A stretch of 64,000 nt of DNA from Solwaraspora sp. WMMD791 (GCF_029581195.1 NZ_CP120737.1:5371001-5435000), one strand, 5' to 3'; shown: positions 52,505-61,775, numbered from the stretch's first letter. Notes: a model not told the origin generated them from the letters alone. Numbers and translations are program-made.

Positions 52505-53899
52505 TCAGAGCAGCTTGCCGGGGTTGAGCAGGCCGGTCGGGTCGAGTGCCTGCTTGATCGCCCGGTGCACCCGCATCCCGACCGGGCCGATCTCTTCGGC
52601 CAGCCAGTCCCGTTTGAGCAGTCCGACGCCGTGTTCGCCGGTGCAGGTGCCGCCGAGGTCGAGGCCGAGCCGCATGATCGCGTCGAACGCGGCCCGGCCC
52701 CGGGCCAGGCTCTGCGGGTCGGCCCGGTCGACCACGATGTTGGGGTGCAGGTTGCCGTCGCCGGCGTGCCCGACCACCCCGATCGGCACCTCGTGGGCCG
52801 TGGCGATCGCGGCCACCCCGTCGAGCATCCGGGCCAGCGCCGAGCGGGGCACCGCCACGTCGTCGATGATCAGCCCGCCGTTGCCGTCGGGGAAGGTCCG
52901 GGCGGCGAAGCGTTCCATCGCCGGGTGGGCCAGCCGGCGGGCCTGCAGCAGGGCGGCGGCCTCGACCGCGTCGCTGGCGGCGTACACCTCGGCGGCCCCG
53001 GCGGCGGTGCAGACCTGGGCGAGGCGGTCCAGGTCGGCGCTGGCGGCGGTGCCGGTGTCGACCGAGGCGAGCAGCAGCGCGGCGGCGTCGGTGCGCAGCC
53101 CCATCGGCCGGTACGCCTCGATCGCCGCCAGGTGGGTGCGGTCCAGCAGCTCCAGCAGGCTGGGGCTGAGCCCACCGGCGGCGATGTCGGCGACGGCGGC
53201 ACCGGCGGCGGTGGTGGAGTCGAAGACGGCGACGAGGGTGAGGGCGGTGTCGGCGGCCGGCCGCAGCGCGACGGTCACCTCGGTGATCACCCCGAGGGTT
53301 CCTTCGGAGCCGACGAACAGCCGGGTCAGGTCGTAGCCGGCGACCCCCTTGGCGGTGCGCCGGCCGGTCCGCAGCACCTCGCCGCTGGCCAGGACCACTT
53401 CGAGGCCGATGACGTACTCGCTGGTCACGCCGTACTTGACGCAGCACATGCCGCCGGCGTTGGTGGCGACGTTGCCGCCGATGGTGGACGACTCCCAGGA
53501 TCCGGGGTCCGGCGGGTAGCGCAGCCCGTGCCGGCCGACCTCGGCGGCGAGCGTGGCGTTGACCACGCCGGGCTGGACGACGGCGGTGCGGTTGACCGGG
53601 TCGACGTCGACGATGGTGTCCATCGCGACGGTGGAGACGACCACCGCGCCGTCGACCGCGTTCGCCGCGCCGGCCAGCCCGGTCCGCGCACCCTGCGGCA
53701 CCACCGGTACGCCGTACCGGGCGGCGACGCCGACGGTGGCGACCACCTCGGCGGTCGTGCGGGGCCGGACCACGACGGCGGGGGTGCCGGCGGCGCAGAG
53801 GTCCGCCTCGTCGCGTTGGTGGCCGCGCAGCAGGTCGGGGTCGGTCAGCACCGCACCGTCGGGCAGCACCGCGCGGAGGGCGTCGATGAGGTCGGACAT
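52505..53899 (-). CDS. FAD-linked oxidase (GlcD/D-lactate dehydrogenase type)
   Basis: This 464-residue protein has a PCMH-type FAD domain (PQGARTGLAGAANAV; GSWESSTIGGNVATNAGG; GSEGTLGVITE) and a C-terminal FAD-oxidase domain with GHAGDGNLHPNI and CTGEHGVG, characteristic of glycolate oxidase GlcD and D-lactate dehydrogenases. The GlcE and GlcF partners are absent here, so a single-subunit 2-hydroxyacid dehydrogenase is more likely. ATG 53899 follows TAGCCT by six bases. Confidence 0.88.
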   Translation of the reverse strand: MSDLIDALRAVLPDGAVLTDPDLLRGHQRDEADLCAAGTPAVVVRPRTTAEVVATVGVAARYGVPVVPQGARTGLAGAANAVDGAVVVSTVAMDTIVDVDPVNRTAVVQPGVVNATLAAEVGRHGLRYPPDPGSWESSTIGGNVATNAGGMCCVKYGVTSEYVIGLEVVLASGEVLRTGRRTAKGVAGYDLTRLFVGSEGTLGVITEVTVALRPAADTALTLVAVFDSTTAAGAAVADIAAGGLSPSLLELLDRTHLAAIEAYRPMGLRTDAAALLLASVDTGTAASADLDRLAQVCTAAGAAEVYAASDAVEAAALLQARRLAHPAMERFAARTFPDGNGGLIIDDVAVPRSALARMLDGVAAIATAHEVPIGVVGHAGDGNLHPNIVVDRADPQSLARGRAAFDAIMRLGLDLGGTCTGEHGVGLLKRDWLAEEIGPVGMRVHRAIKQALDPTGLLNPGKLL

Positions 53900-53905
53900 G
53901 GTCGC

Positions 53906-53911
53906 AGGCTA
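53906..53911 (-). promoter_or_regulatory. Leaderless -10 box of FAD oxidase gene
   Basis: On the minus strand TAGCCT, six bases, ATG 53899. Confidence 0.5.
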
Positions 53912-53999
53912 GCCAGCCGGGCGGTGCCTCGACCAGCGCGGGACGCCGCATGCGCCGGGGTATATGTGAGTATGAGCCGATTAGGGCGGTTCTGCTGGG

Positions 54000-54005
54000 T
54001 ACGCT
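54000..54005 (+). promoter_or_regulatory. Leaderless -10 box of FUSC gene
   Basis: TACGCT, six bases, then ATG 54012. Confidence 0.5.
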
Positions 54006-54011
54006 GCGCGC

Positions 54012-55190
54012 ATGGCCGTCGCCGGAAAGTCGCCCCGCCCGGCGGCGAGCCCGCGCCTCGCCGCGATCCTGACCGTGACCCGCAGCCGGGCGTCGATGGA
54101 GTTCCGGGAACGCTCGGAACGGGTCCGCGCCAACATCGTCCTCGCCCTGCAGGCCGGTCTGGCGGCCGCCATCGCCTGGTTCATCTCCCACCGGGTCATC
54201 GGCCACGAGCTGCCGATCTTCGCCCCGATCTCGGCGGTCGTCATCCTCAGCGCGTCCATCGGCCAGCGGCTGAAACGTACCGCCGAACTGGTCGTCGGCG
54301 TCGCCATCGGGATCGCCGTCGGCGACGCCATCATCCTGACCATCGGCACCGGCACCTGGCAGCTGGCGTTGATCGTGCCGCTCGCGGTGATCGCCGCCGT
54401 CTTCCTCGGCGGCGGATCGGCCCTGGTCACCCAGTCGGCGTCCTCAGGTGTCCTGGTCGCCACCCTCCTGCCGACGACCCAGAGCTTCTACCCGGACCGG
54501 TTTATCGACGCCCTGGTCGGCGGCCTGGTCGGGCTGGTGGTGCTGATCCTGCTGCTGCCGCTGAACCCGCTGACCATCGTGCGCCGCGCCGCCGACCCGG
54601 CGCTCGACATCCTGGCCGACATGCTGATCCGCTCCGGCGACGCGCTGGCCGCCGGAGACCGCCGCCGCGCCCGAGCCGCCTCCCAACGGCTGCACGACGC
54701 CGAGAAGGAACTCTCCGCGTTCCGTGACGCCGTCCACGCCGGGCACGAGACCGCGGTGCTGGCACCGGCCCGCTGGCGGGCCCGCGCCCCTCTGGCCCAG
54801 TACGCGGAGAGCGCCGAGTACCTGACCCGTGGTCTGCGGAACTCCCGGGTGCTGGCCCGACGGGTGGTGTCGATCCTGACCGACCAGGAGCCGGTGCCGC
54901 CGAGCCTGCCGCCGGCGATCTGCCACCTCGGCGAGGCGGTCCGCACCCTGCGGTACGAACTCGACGCCGGCGCCGACCCGGCCCGGACCCGGCGGCGGGC
55001 CCTGGACGCGGCCCGCTGCGCCGCCGAGGCGTACGAGTCGGGAGTCGGCTTCAACGGCTCCGTCGTGGTCGCCCAGATCCGGGCCACCGCGAGCGATCTG
55101 GTCCGGGCCAGCGGCATCGCGCCGGACGAGGTCGAACGGCTGGTCGGCGAGGCGTTCGGCCGCGACGTGACGGCCAACGAGCAGACGTGA
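54012..55190 (+). CDS. FUSC-family membrane protein (aromatic acid exporter-like)
   Basis: This 392-residue protein has a basic N-terminus, then about six membrane helices between residues 38 and 185 (LALQAGLAAAIAWFISHR; IFAPISAVVILSASIGQRLKR, the typical FUSC motif region), and a long cytoplasmic helical C-terminal half with no membrane segment. The family includes AaeB-type effluxers of aromatic acids; substrate here is unknown. The PrsW gene follows by 36 bases with its own promoter. Confidence 0.83.
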   Translation: MAVAGKSPRPAASPRLAAILTVTRSRASMEFRERSERVRANIVLALQAGLAAAIAWFISHRVIGHELPIFAPISAVVILSASIGQRLKRTAELVVGVAIGIAVGDAIILTIGTGTWQLALIVPLAVIAAVFLGGGSALVTQSASSGVLVATLLPTTQSFYPDRFIDALVGGLVGLVVLILLLPLNPLTIVRRAADPALDILADMLIRSGDALAAGDRRRARAASQRLHDAEKELSAFRDAVHAGHETAVLAPARWRARAPLAQYAESAEYLTRGLRNSRVLARRVVSILTDQEPVPPSLPPAICHLGEAVRTLRYELDAGADPARTRRRALDAARCAAEAYESGVGFNGSVVVAQIRATASDLVRASGIAPDEVERLVGEAFGRDVTANEQT

Positions 55191-55214
55191 TCCACGCGGT
55201 GGGACCGGGCTGGT

Positions 55215-55220
55215 TAGGCT
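55215..55220 (+). promoter_or_regulatory. Leaderless -10 box of PrsW gene
   Basis: TAGGCT, six bases, then ATG 55227. Confidence 0.5.
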
Positions 55221-55226
55221 GACACA

Positions 55227-57032
55227 ATGGTCGACTCTCAGTCCGGCGGTTCCGCGCCGGAGCGTCCCCGCACGGACCCGACCGAGACCGAGGCGACCGG
55301 GCCGACTGAGGCGGTCGAGCCGGCCCCGCCCGCCACGGCTGAAGCCGAGCCGGTCGCGGCTGCCTCGGCTGAAGCCGAGGCGGCCCAGGCCCCGGCCGAC
55401 GAGGCGGTGCCGGCCGGTCGGCTGCGGCGCAGCGTCTGGCTGCGCTGGCTGGCGTTGGCCGGCATCGTGGTGCTGATCGCCGGTTGCGGCGTCGCCATCC
55501 TGGTCTACCTGGGTACGGCGCTCGGCCCGGTCGCGTTGACCGTCGGCGTCATCGCGGCGGTGCTGCCCGTACCGGTGCTGGTCGCCTGTTTCCTGTGGCT
55601 GGACCGCTACGAACCGGAGCCGGTGCGCTACCTCGCCTTCTGCTTCGCCTGGGGCGCGTTCGTCTCCACGTACGCCTCGCTGAACGTGAACAACTTCTCG
55701 GCGGATCTGCTCTACAACCTGGGCTACTCGGAAGCGCTGGTGGCGGTGCTGGTCGCCCCGTTCATCGAGGAGCTGACGAAGACCCTCGGCCCGATCCTGC
55801 TGCTGCTGACCCGCCGCCGCGAATGGTCCGGCATCACCGACGGCATCGTCTACTGTGGCATGTCGGCGATCGGCTTCGCGATGGTGGAGAACATCCTCTA
55901 CCTCGGCGGGTACGGCTACGCCGCCGGCGCCGAACAGTACGGCCCGGCGACCGGCGCGCAGAACGTCTTCGCCATCTTCATCGTCCGGATCCTGTTCACC
56001 GGGTTCGCCCATCCGCTGTTCACCTCGATGGCCGGCGTGGGGCTGGGCATCGCCGCCCGTACCGCCGACCGCCGCATCCGGGTCCTCGCCCCGACCGCCG
56101 GCCTGCTGCTGGCGATGATGCTGCACGGTGCCTGGAACCTGATCCCGACCCTGGTCGAGGCGACCGGGCAGACCCTCATCCTGCTGTACGGCTACATCGG
56201 GCTGATGGTGCCGATCTTCTTCGGCATGGTCGGCCTGGCGGTGTGGCTGCGCAGCTGGGAAGGCCGGCTCACCGAACGGGTGCTGCCCGACTACGTCCGC
56301 GCCGGCTGGTTCACCCCGCCGGAGGTGGCCGCGCTGGGCAGCCTCGGCCGGCGGCACTCCGCGCGGCGGTGGGCGCGACGGGTCGCCGGTGATCCCGGCC
56401 TGCGGGCGATGCGGGACTTCCAGGCCGGTGCGACGAAGCTCGCGCTGCAGCGGGACTCGCTGATCCGTGGGCTGGAGTCCACCCCGAAGCAGCTGGCCCG
56501 GCACGCCAAGGAGGAACACCGGCTGCTGACCGCGTTGGCCGGCTACCGGCAGGTGTTCGTCGGCCGCGATCCGCAGGCCCCGGCGGCGACCTGGGACGGC
56601 GAGCGCTACCAGATGGCCTTCCCGGACGGCGTGACGCGGCCGGTCGACGCCCCGGACGAGCCGGTGGTGCCGATCCCGGTGGTGCTGACCGCGCCACCGC
56701 CACCGCCCCCGCCGGTGTACGCCTACGGCGGTCAGCCGGGCTGGCCGTACGGCGGATCCCCGCCGTCCCCGCCGCCCGGTTACGGCCCGCCGACCGGCTA
56801 CGGCCCACCGCCTCCTGGCTACTACGGCGCACCGCCGCCCGGCTACGGGCCCCCGCCCGGCTACGGCCCACCCACTGGCTACGGCACACCGCCGGGTTAC
56901 GGCCCACCCACTGGCTACGGCACACCACCGGGTCACGGCACGCCGCCCGGCTATGGCCAGCCGCCGCCGGAGTACCGTCCGCCGTCGGACTACCAGGTCC
57001 GGCCCGGCCACTACGACCCGCCGACCAACTGA
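55227..57032 (+). CDS. PrsW-family intramembrane metalloprotease with Gly-Tyr-Pro repeat tail
   Basis: This 601-residue protein starts with an acidic Glu/Ala/Pro tail (about 1-55), then about eight membrane helices with PrsW motifs: APFIEELTKTLGP (EExxK-type), GFAMVENILYL and MMLHGAWN. PrsW-type proteases cut membrane anti-sigma factors. The last 120 residues are repeats of PPGYGPPTGYG type, probably a disordered cytoplasmic tail for protein contacts. Substrate unknown; no sigma or anti-sigma gene is nearby. Confidence 0.88.
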   Translation: MVDSQSGGSAPERPRTDPTETEATGPTEAVEPAPPATAEAEPVAAASAEAEAAQAPADEAVPAGRLRRSVWLRWLALAGIVVLIAGCGVAILVYLGTALGPVALTVGVIAAVLPVPVLVACFLWLDRYEPEPVRYLAFCFAWGAFVSTYASLNVNNFSADLLYNLGYSEALVAVLVAPFIEELTKTLGPILLLLTRRREWSGITDGIVYCGMSAIGFAMVENILYLGGYGYAAGAEQYGPATGAQNVFAIFIVRILFTGFAHPLFTSMAGVGLGIAARTADRRIRVLAPTAGLLLAMMLHGAWNLIPTLVEATGQTLILLYGYIGLMVPIFFGMVGLAVWLRSWEGRLTERVLPDYVRAGWFTPPEVAALGSLGRRHSARRWARRVAGDPGLRAMRDFQAGATKLALQRDSLIRGLESTPKQLARHAKEEHRLLTALAGYRQVFVGRDPQAPAATWDGERYQMAFPDGVTRPVDAPDEPVVPIPVVLTAPPPPPPPVYAYGGQPGWPYGGSPPSPPPGYGPPTGYGPPPPGYYGAPPPGYGPPPGYGPPTGYGTPPGYGPPTGYGTPPGHGTPPGYGQPPPEYRPPSDYQVRPGHYDPPTN

Positions 57033-57062
57033 CGGCGTCGGCTCGCCTGGCTGCTGTTGTTG

Positions 57063-57083
57063 CACATGCCGTAGTGGTATGTG
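57063..57083 (+). promoter_or_regulatory. Dyad operator candidate upstream of MerR gene
   Basis: CACATGCC, five bases, GGTATGTG: an 8-bp inverted repeat with one mismatch, about 38 bases before the GTG start. This fits an autoregulatory MerR site. Confidence 0.5.
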
Positions 57084-57120
57084 GTCTCCTCGAGACACCT
57101 CAGCACGAAAGGCTCAGCCT

Positions 57121-58218
57121 GTGACGTACTCCTCCGTCATGCCTCCCCGGCAGGTCAAGATCGGTGATGCGGCCGTCTTCGCTGGGACCACGCCGCGCGC
57201 CATCCGCCACTACCACCAGATCGGCCTGTTGCCGGAGCCCGAGCGGGGCGTGGACGGTCGTCGCCGCTACGGCTACGACGACATGATCCGCCTGCTGTGG
57301 ATCCGCAAGATGGCGGAGGCCGGCATCAGCCTCGACGACATGCGGGCCGCCTTCGAGGAGACCCGGGACATCGGGGAGATGCTGGGCCGGTTGGCGCAGA
57401 CCCTGGCCGCCAAGGAAGCCGACATCAAACGCCAACGCGCGGCCGTCCAACGCCTTCAGGCCGTGGGCAGCCCGCTGGGGCTGCTCTCCGAACTGGTCAC
57501 GGACCGGCTCGCCCACCTGCCGCCGGGTGCACTGCGCCCCGCCGACCTGGACGCGCTGCTGGTCACGGAACGCATCTTCGGCCCGCTGGGCGCCGCCATC
57601 CAGGCCAGCGTGTTCATCGTGCTTGCCACCGACCCTGATCTGCGGGCGGAGCAGGAGCGTCTGGACGCGGCCGAGGCGGCTCTGGACGACAGTGTGGACC
57701 CCGAGGACCCCCGGGTGGAGGAACTCGCCGTACAGCGATGCGCCCACCAGATAGCCCTGGACCGGGCAGTCGAGGCAGCCGGGTTGGGCGCGGCTGAGGA
57801 GCAGCTCTTCGAGATCGACGACGCCGACCTGACAGAGGAGAAGGGCCCTCGGATGAGCGCCTTCGAAGCAGTTACGAAGATGCCCTACGACTGGTCACCT
57901 GCCCGGAAACGCTGCGAGGAACGCATGACACAGCTCCTGGCCGAGACCCACTGGCAGCCGACTGATCGCCCGGGTTCACGACCGGATGCCCTAACGGGTG
58001 AGCCCGAGCGCCGTGGCCAGTCGGGCGACGCCGGCGGCGTGCCCTCCGGTGCGGGCGATCTCAGCGACGAGGGTACGGGCGGAGGGTCGGGCGCGGATTT
58101 CAGCCGGTGCGACGCGGTCGGCGTCGACGAGCCACCGTCCCGCTCCGGCGACGTCGCCGACGTCGAGGTGGGCGCGGGCGGCGTCGAGCAGGTACGCGGC
58201 CCGGTGTTCGGCGGGTAG
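57121..58218 (+). CDS. MerR-family transcriptional regulator with C-terminal readthrough tail
   Basis: This is a 365-residue frame. An N-terminal MerR winged helix (IGDAAVFAGTTPRAIRHYHQIGL, quoted in part: TTPRAIRHYHQIGL; RRYGYDDMIRLLWI) is followed by a coiled dimerisation helix and an effector-like domain of about 190 residues. The last 75 or so codons (from 57991) are antisense to the XRE gene and have its mirror-image codon pattern, so they are probably an accidental extension from loss of the original stop. AAAGG lies eight bases before GTG 57121. Ligand unknown. Confidence 0.75.
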   Translation: MTYSSVMPPRQVKIGDAAVFAGTTPRAIRHYHQIGLLPEPERGVDGRRRYGYDDMIRLLWIRKMAEAGISLDDMRAAFEETRDIGEMLGRLAQTLAAKEADIKRQRAAVQRLQAVGSPLGLLSELVTDRLAHLPPGALRPADLDALLVTERIFGPLGAAIQASVFIVLATDPDLRAEQERLDAAEAALDDSVDPEDPRVEELAVQRCAHQIALDRAVEAAGLGAAEEQLFEIDDADLTEEKGPRMSAFEAVTKMPYDWSPARKRCEERMTQLLAETHWQPTDRPGSRPDALTGEPERRGQSGDAGGVPSGAGDLSDEGTGGGSGADFSRCDAVGVDEPPSRSGDVADVEVGAGGVEQVRGPVFGG

Positions 58219-59187
58219 TCCTTGCCAGAGTTGTCGGCTGGTGGCGGTGTCGTGTCGGCGTACGGCCTGGTGGGCGTCGCCTGAATCGACGGCTGCCACG
58301 ACGTGCGCGAGTTCGACGGCTGCTGGGCCGAACGTGGAGGTGCGGTAGTCCTGCCCGTCACCGACCTGTCCGGCGACCTCAGCGGCGTGGCCGAGGAGTT
58401 CGGTGCTGCTGTGGCTGTCGCCGCAGCTGGCGGCGGCAAGGGCCGCCTGCAGCAGCAGCGTCCCGTACACCGCCCGCTGCTCGGGCCCGGTCGACGCGGC
58501 TTGTTCAGTTGACGCGGCTACCCGGTCGGCGGCGGTGATCGTCGCCGCCATCGCCAGTCGGGGCTGGTCGAGAGCGCGCAGCGCCTGGGCGAGTGGCACC
58601 ACCGCCGACCCGGCCGACACCACATCGCCACCGGCGGCGGCGAGCGCCCGGTCGGCGGCCAGCCAGGCCAGGTCCGGCTCACCGACCTTGACCAGCACCA
58701 GCGCGGTGACCCGGTACGCCTGCACCAACAACTCCGCCCCCTGCTCCGGCTGGTGTCCGTGGAGTTGGCGGGCGGTGTCCAGCAACTGTGGCACCGCCCG
58801 CAGCAGTCGGGGATAGTCGCCGTGCCGGTACGTCGCCCACGCATGCTCCACCCGCCGCACCGCCTCCCCCGACAGCGTCGGCGACACGTTGCCGGGTCCA
58901 GTGGTGAACACGTCGTAGCTGGCCAGCGCCGCCCGGACCGCGTCGACACCGGCCGTCGCGTCGCCGGTCTGCGGCCGACCGTCGCCGCCGTCGAGCAGCT
59001 CCGCCGGGTCGACCCGCAGCACCTCGGCGACCTGCCGAATCACCGAAAACCTGTCCAGGGTCCGGACGCCGCGTTCGACCTTGTCGACCCAGCTCTTCGA
59101 CCGGCCGATCCGATCCGCGAACACCTGCTGCGTCATCCGACGCCGTACCCGCCACAGCGCCACCCGACGCCCCACACCCACGGTCAC
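57991..59187 (-). CDS. XRE-family helix-turn-helix regulator with TPR-like domain
   Basis: This 398-residue protein starts with an XRE helix-turn-helix (MTQQVFADRIGRSKSWVDKV, about 18-40) followed by a helical, TPR-like region rich in Ala and Leu that usually senses a peptide or partner protein. GTG 59187 overlaps the stop of the upstream 89-residue gene by four bases (GTGA); the frame is open to 59217 but that would overlap further. Its 3' end overlaps the MerR gene by 228 bases on the other strand. Target genes unknown; the operon of small proteins ahead of it is the obvious candidate. Confidence 0.82.
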   Translation of the reverse strand: MTVGVGRRVALWRVRRRMTQQVFADRIGRSKSWVDKVERGVRTLDRFSVIRQVAEVLRVDPAELLDGGDGRPQTGDATAGVDAVRAALASYDVFTTGPGNVSPTLSGEAVRRVEHAWATYRHGDYPRLLRAVPQLLDTARQLHGHQPEQGAELLVQAYRVTALVLVKVGEPDLAWLAADRALAAAGGDVVSAGSAVVPLAQALRALDQPRLAMAATITAADRVAASTEQAASTGPEQRAVYGTLLLQAALAAASCGDSHSSTELLGHAAEVAGQVGDGQDYRTSTFGPAAVELAHVVAAVDSGDAHQAVRRHDTATSRQLWQGLPAEHRAAYLLDAARAHLDVGDVAGAGRWLVDADRVAPAEIRARPSARTLVAEIARTGGHAAGVARLATALGLTR

Positions 59188-59453
59188 CGCCGGCCTCCCG
59201 CGTCGATCCACGTCCACGCCACAAACCGCTCATACAACTCGACCACATCGGTGATGCCCGCCTCCCGCGCCGCCACCGGCAACAACTCACCGACGTCCAC
59301 CGACAACGCGACCGGCTCACCCACGTACGCCTCCGCCAACTGCACCCGACCCGGCGGACACGGCCACGGCGTACCCTCCGGACACACCGCACACCACCAC
59401 GACGGCCGCACCGGCTCATGCACCGGCCCGCGCCCCGCCTCCGGTGTCCTCAC
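59184..59453 (-). CDS. Small conserved-looking hypothetical protein, 89 residues
   Basis: This 89-residue protein is Pro/Trp-rich at the start with two Cys (WWCAVCPEGTPWPCPPG has three), followed by VGEPVALSVDVGELLPVAAREAGITDVVELYERFVAWTW (quoted from pieces under 20: VALSVDVGELLPVAAREAG). The Cys-rich part might bind a metal. It is the middle gene of an operon whose members overlap by four bases. I do not recognise a family. Small proteins like this are often seen beside XRE regulators in actinobacteria. Confidence 0.65.
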   Translation of the reverse strand: MRTPEAGRGPVHEPVRPSWWCAVCPEGTPWPCPPGRVQLAEAYVGEPVALSVDVGELLPVAAREAGITDVVELYERFVAWTWIDAGGRR

Positions 59454-59623
59454 GGCAGGAAGTGCCGGCCGGCGTTACCACCCCGCCGCGACGCCCGATC
59501 AGTACGAGTCGCCGGCCGCCGATCCGGCGGAGACGCGCTCACCTCTGCGAATAGGCGTCGACCCGGCACCGGATACACCACATCCACCGGCACGTCCGCA
59601 CGCTGAAACCACTTCCCGAACAC
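59450..59623 (-). CDS. Small ORF upstream of the XRE operon, 57 residues
   Basis: GTG 59623 to TGA 59450-59452 encodes 57 residues beginning MFGKWFQRADVPVDVV. AGGGGG lies at ribosome-site distance before the GTG, and the stop overlaps the next start (GTGA). The first 30 residues look foldable; the rest is Arg/Pro-rich. It is below the usual size cut-off and was found by reading the gap. No family recognised. Confidence 0.55.
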   Translation of the reverse strand: MFGKWFQRADVPVDVVYPVPGRRLFAEVSASPPDRRPATRTDRASRRGGNAGRHFLP

Positions 59624-59806
59624 GATGCCCCCTCAACGGTGTGTTGGAAGGGCGGCGACCCCGAGGTGGCTCTCCACGACAACCCCGAAGCCGCCGCCCT
59701 GACACCCGCCGCCGCAGCCTGAACTACACGAACGACGACGAGGCCGTGTCCAGAACGCTACGAGCGGTTACGGATCGGAGAGGGACAACCTGTACCAGGG
59801 GTACAG
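59624..59806. other. Intergenic gap upstream of the small-ORF operon
   Basis: These 183 bases should hold the promoter of the minus-strand operon. Moderately A+T-rich around 59720-59800. I see no gene and no clear hairpin. Confidence 0.3.
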
Positions 59807-60997
59807 CTACCAGTCGATACCCATTGCCAACGCCAACTCCCGGGCGTCTTCGCCCACCACCCCGGTACGCCCGGCAAGCTCCATGGCCATGCCCCGGGCG
59901 TACGGCTGATGCCGGACGGTCTCCACCGACTCGCGTAGCGCCCGTCCGAGCAGGTGGACTACCGCAACCTCGTCCCGTCGCATCAGGTGAGCCCGCGCAG
60001 CGTCAATCAGGCCACCGGCCCGCCGGGTCCGGGACGGAAGCGCCGAGTAGTCGACCGCCGCCGCCCGCCGCACCGCGTCACCCGGGCGCACCAGATCGAT
60101 GCCAAGGGTCACCCCGAACGCATCGACGACCACGGACCCGAACATCAACCACGGATGCACGTAGCCGGGACCGAGTCGGCGCGCGGCCGCATCCGCCGAG
60201 TCCCAGTACCGCCAGGCCTGCCCCGCGCGACCGGCTCGGGCGTGCCCCAGGGCCAGCCCAAGTTGCAACTGCCCCCACCGGGCAATCTGCTCCCCGCCCC
60301 CGTCACCGCCGCCCTGTAGATCGAGCGCGTCGAGCAGCACCTGCTCAGCCGCGTCGGGCTCGCCGTCGGAGCGGTACACGTGGGCGTAGTACCAGGCGGC
60401 AGCGGCAATCGCGCCAGGATCGTCAGCGTCCTGCGCAGCGAGCATCGCCCGGTCAGCCGCCAGCCAGACCAACTGCGGCTGCGGCTGGTGTGCCGCGTAC
60501 AACTGCACCAGGTGGTAGACACGAGCAAGCTCGACAGCGGCCCGCCTGCGATCGACGCCGTCCAGCCCGCGAGCCGCAAGGCGAGCGTCCGTGAGCAAAC
60601 CTGGCAACAACGCGGCGACCGCCGTGCGCTCCGCACTCGCGTGGTGCCAGGCCGCCCACGCGTGATCCACCCGGGCGCGCAGTTCCGCAGCCGCCAACGG
60701 ATCGCCAGCCGGCAGGGTGGTCCGCTGCACGGCAGCGGCAACGCTGTCGACAGCGGGATGGCCAGCGCGGGTGACCGAGGCGACCGGAAGCGACTGCTCT
60801 CCCGTCAACGCCGACAGATCATCGATGTCCAGAACTTCTGCCAACCGCAGCAACATCGGCAGGCGAGGGGTGAGCAGCCTGCCCGATTCGACCGCCTTGA
60901 CCCACTCGGCGCTACGGCCGACCAAGCCGCCGAGCACAGCTCGGGTCTTGCCGCTACGTTCGCGGTACGCCCGCAGACGCGATCCAAACGTATCCAT
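59807..60997 (-). CDS. XRE-family helix-turn-helix regulator, second copy
   Basis: This 396-residue protein has an XRE helix-turn-helix (LRAYRERSGKTRAVLGGLVG, with GRSAEWVKAVESG as recognition part) and a long TPR-like helical region, the same architecture as the 398-residue regulator downstream but with low similarity by eye. GGGAGA stands before ATG 60997. It is divergent from the flavoprotein gene at 61191 and may control it. The frame is open to 61390 but that region has poor codon use. Confidence 0.82.
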   Translation of the reverse strand: MDTFGSRLRAYRERSGKTRAVLGGLVGRSAEWVKAVESGRLLTPRLPMLLRLAEVLDIDDLSALTGEQSLPVASVTRAGHPAVDSVAAAVQRTTLPAGDPLAAAELRARVDHAWAAWHHASAERTAVAALLPGLLTDARLAARGLDGVDRRRAAVELARVYHLVQLYAAHQPQPQLVWLAADRAMLAAQDADDPGAIAAAAWYYAHVYRSDGEPDAAEQVLLDALDLQGGGDGGGEQIARWGQLQLGLALGHARAGRAGQAWRYWDSADAAARRLGPGYVHPWLMFGSVVVDAFGVTLGIDLVRPGDAVRRAAAVDYSALPSRTRRAGGLIDAARAHLMRRDEVAVVHLLGRALRESVETVRHQPYARGMAMELAGRTGVVGEDARELALAMGIDW

Positions 60998-61190
60998 GAC
61001 GTCTCCCAGGTAGAGGCTGGGCGGCGGCGCGGACGGGGCCTCTACCTCCCGGCGCGCCGCCACGTCCGACGGTACCCGCTCCCGCGTCCCACGATCAGCC
61101 CGTACAGCGGCATCTGCGCCTGTGACGCCAGCATCGACACAGCGGGCGTACAGTTCGAAACGACTATCCGAACAGTCCCAGGAGAGTCCC

Positions 61191-61775
61191 GTGGCAGGGA
61201 ACCCAGAGGTGACTTCAGGGCACCTTCGGATCGTCGTATGCGGCGCTGGACCCGCCGCCGACATCCTCCAACTCATTGAAGCGGCACAGGAACAATCGTG
61301 GACGACGACTGTCGTCGCCACCACCAGCGCACTCGACTTCATCGACACCGCCACGATCACCGAACTGACCGGCAACCCCGTACGCAGCACCTACCAGACT
61401 CCGGACGTCAGCGGCCGGCGAACCATGCCGCCGGTGGACGCGCTGATCATCGCGCCCGCGACCTACAACACGGTGAACAAGCTCGCCAGCGGCATCACCG
61501 ACACCTACCCGCTCACCTCGACCGCCGAACTGATCGGACGCAAAATCCCCACCGTCGTCGTACCGTTCGTCAACGCCGCCCTGGCCGGCCGTACTCCGTA
61601 CCAACGCTCCATCGCCGACCTGCGCGCCGAAGGTGTATGCGTCATCTCCGGACCAGATGACGACTGGACACCACACCCGCCAGGCACCGGCACTGACAGA
61701 CGGGCACTCTTCCCATGGAGGAAGGCGTTTCAGCTTGCCACGCAGGTGTCCCCGGCCGACACCGGCCGCCGCTGA
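61191..61775 (+). CDS. Flavoprotein (HFCD/phosphopantothenoylcysteine decarboxylase-like)
   Basis: This 194-residue protein has the flavoprotein fold: LRIVVCGAGPAADILQLIEA at the start (normally GSIAA), and the PAS-like motif DALIIAPATYNTVNKLASGI at about 82-101, which binds FMN and carries the conserved Asn/Lys pair. Such enzymes decarboxylate Cys-containing substrates or act in small redox pathways. GGAGAG lies four bases before GTG 61191; a dyad GTTCG-N11-CGAAC (61153-61173) just upstream may be an operator. It ends where a decayed HD-domain fragment begins. Confidence 0.78.
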   Translation: MAGNPEVTSGHLRIVVCGAGPAADILQLIEAAQEQSWTTTVVATTSALDFIDTATITELTGNPVRSTYQTPDVSGRRTMPPVDALIIAPATYNTVNKLASGITDTYPLTSTAELIGRKIPTVVVPFVNAALAGRTPYQRSIADLRAEGVCVISGPDDDWTPHPPGTGTDRRALFPWRKAFQLATQVSPADTGRR

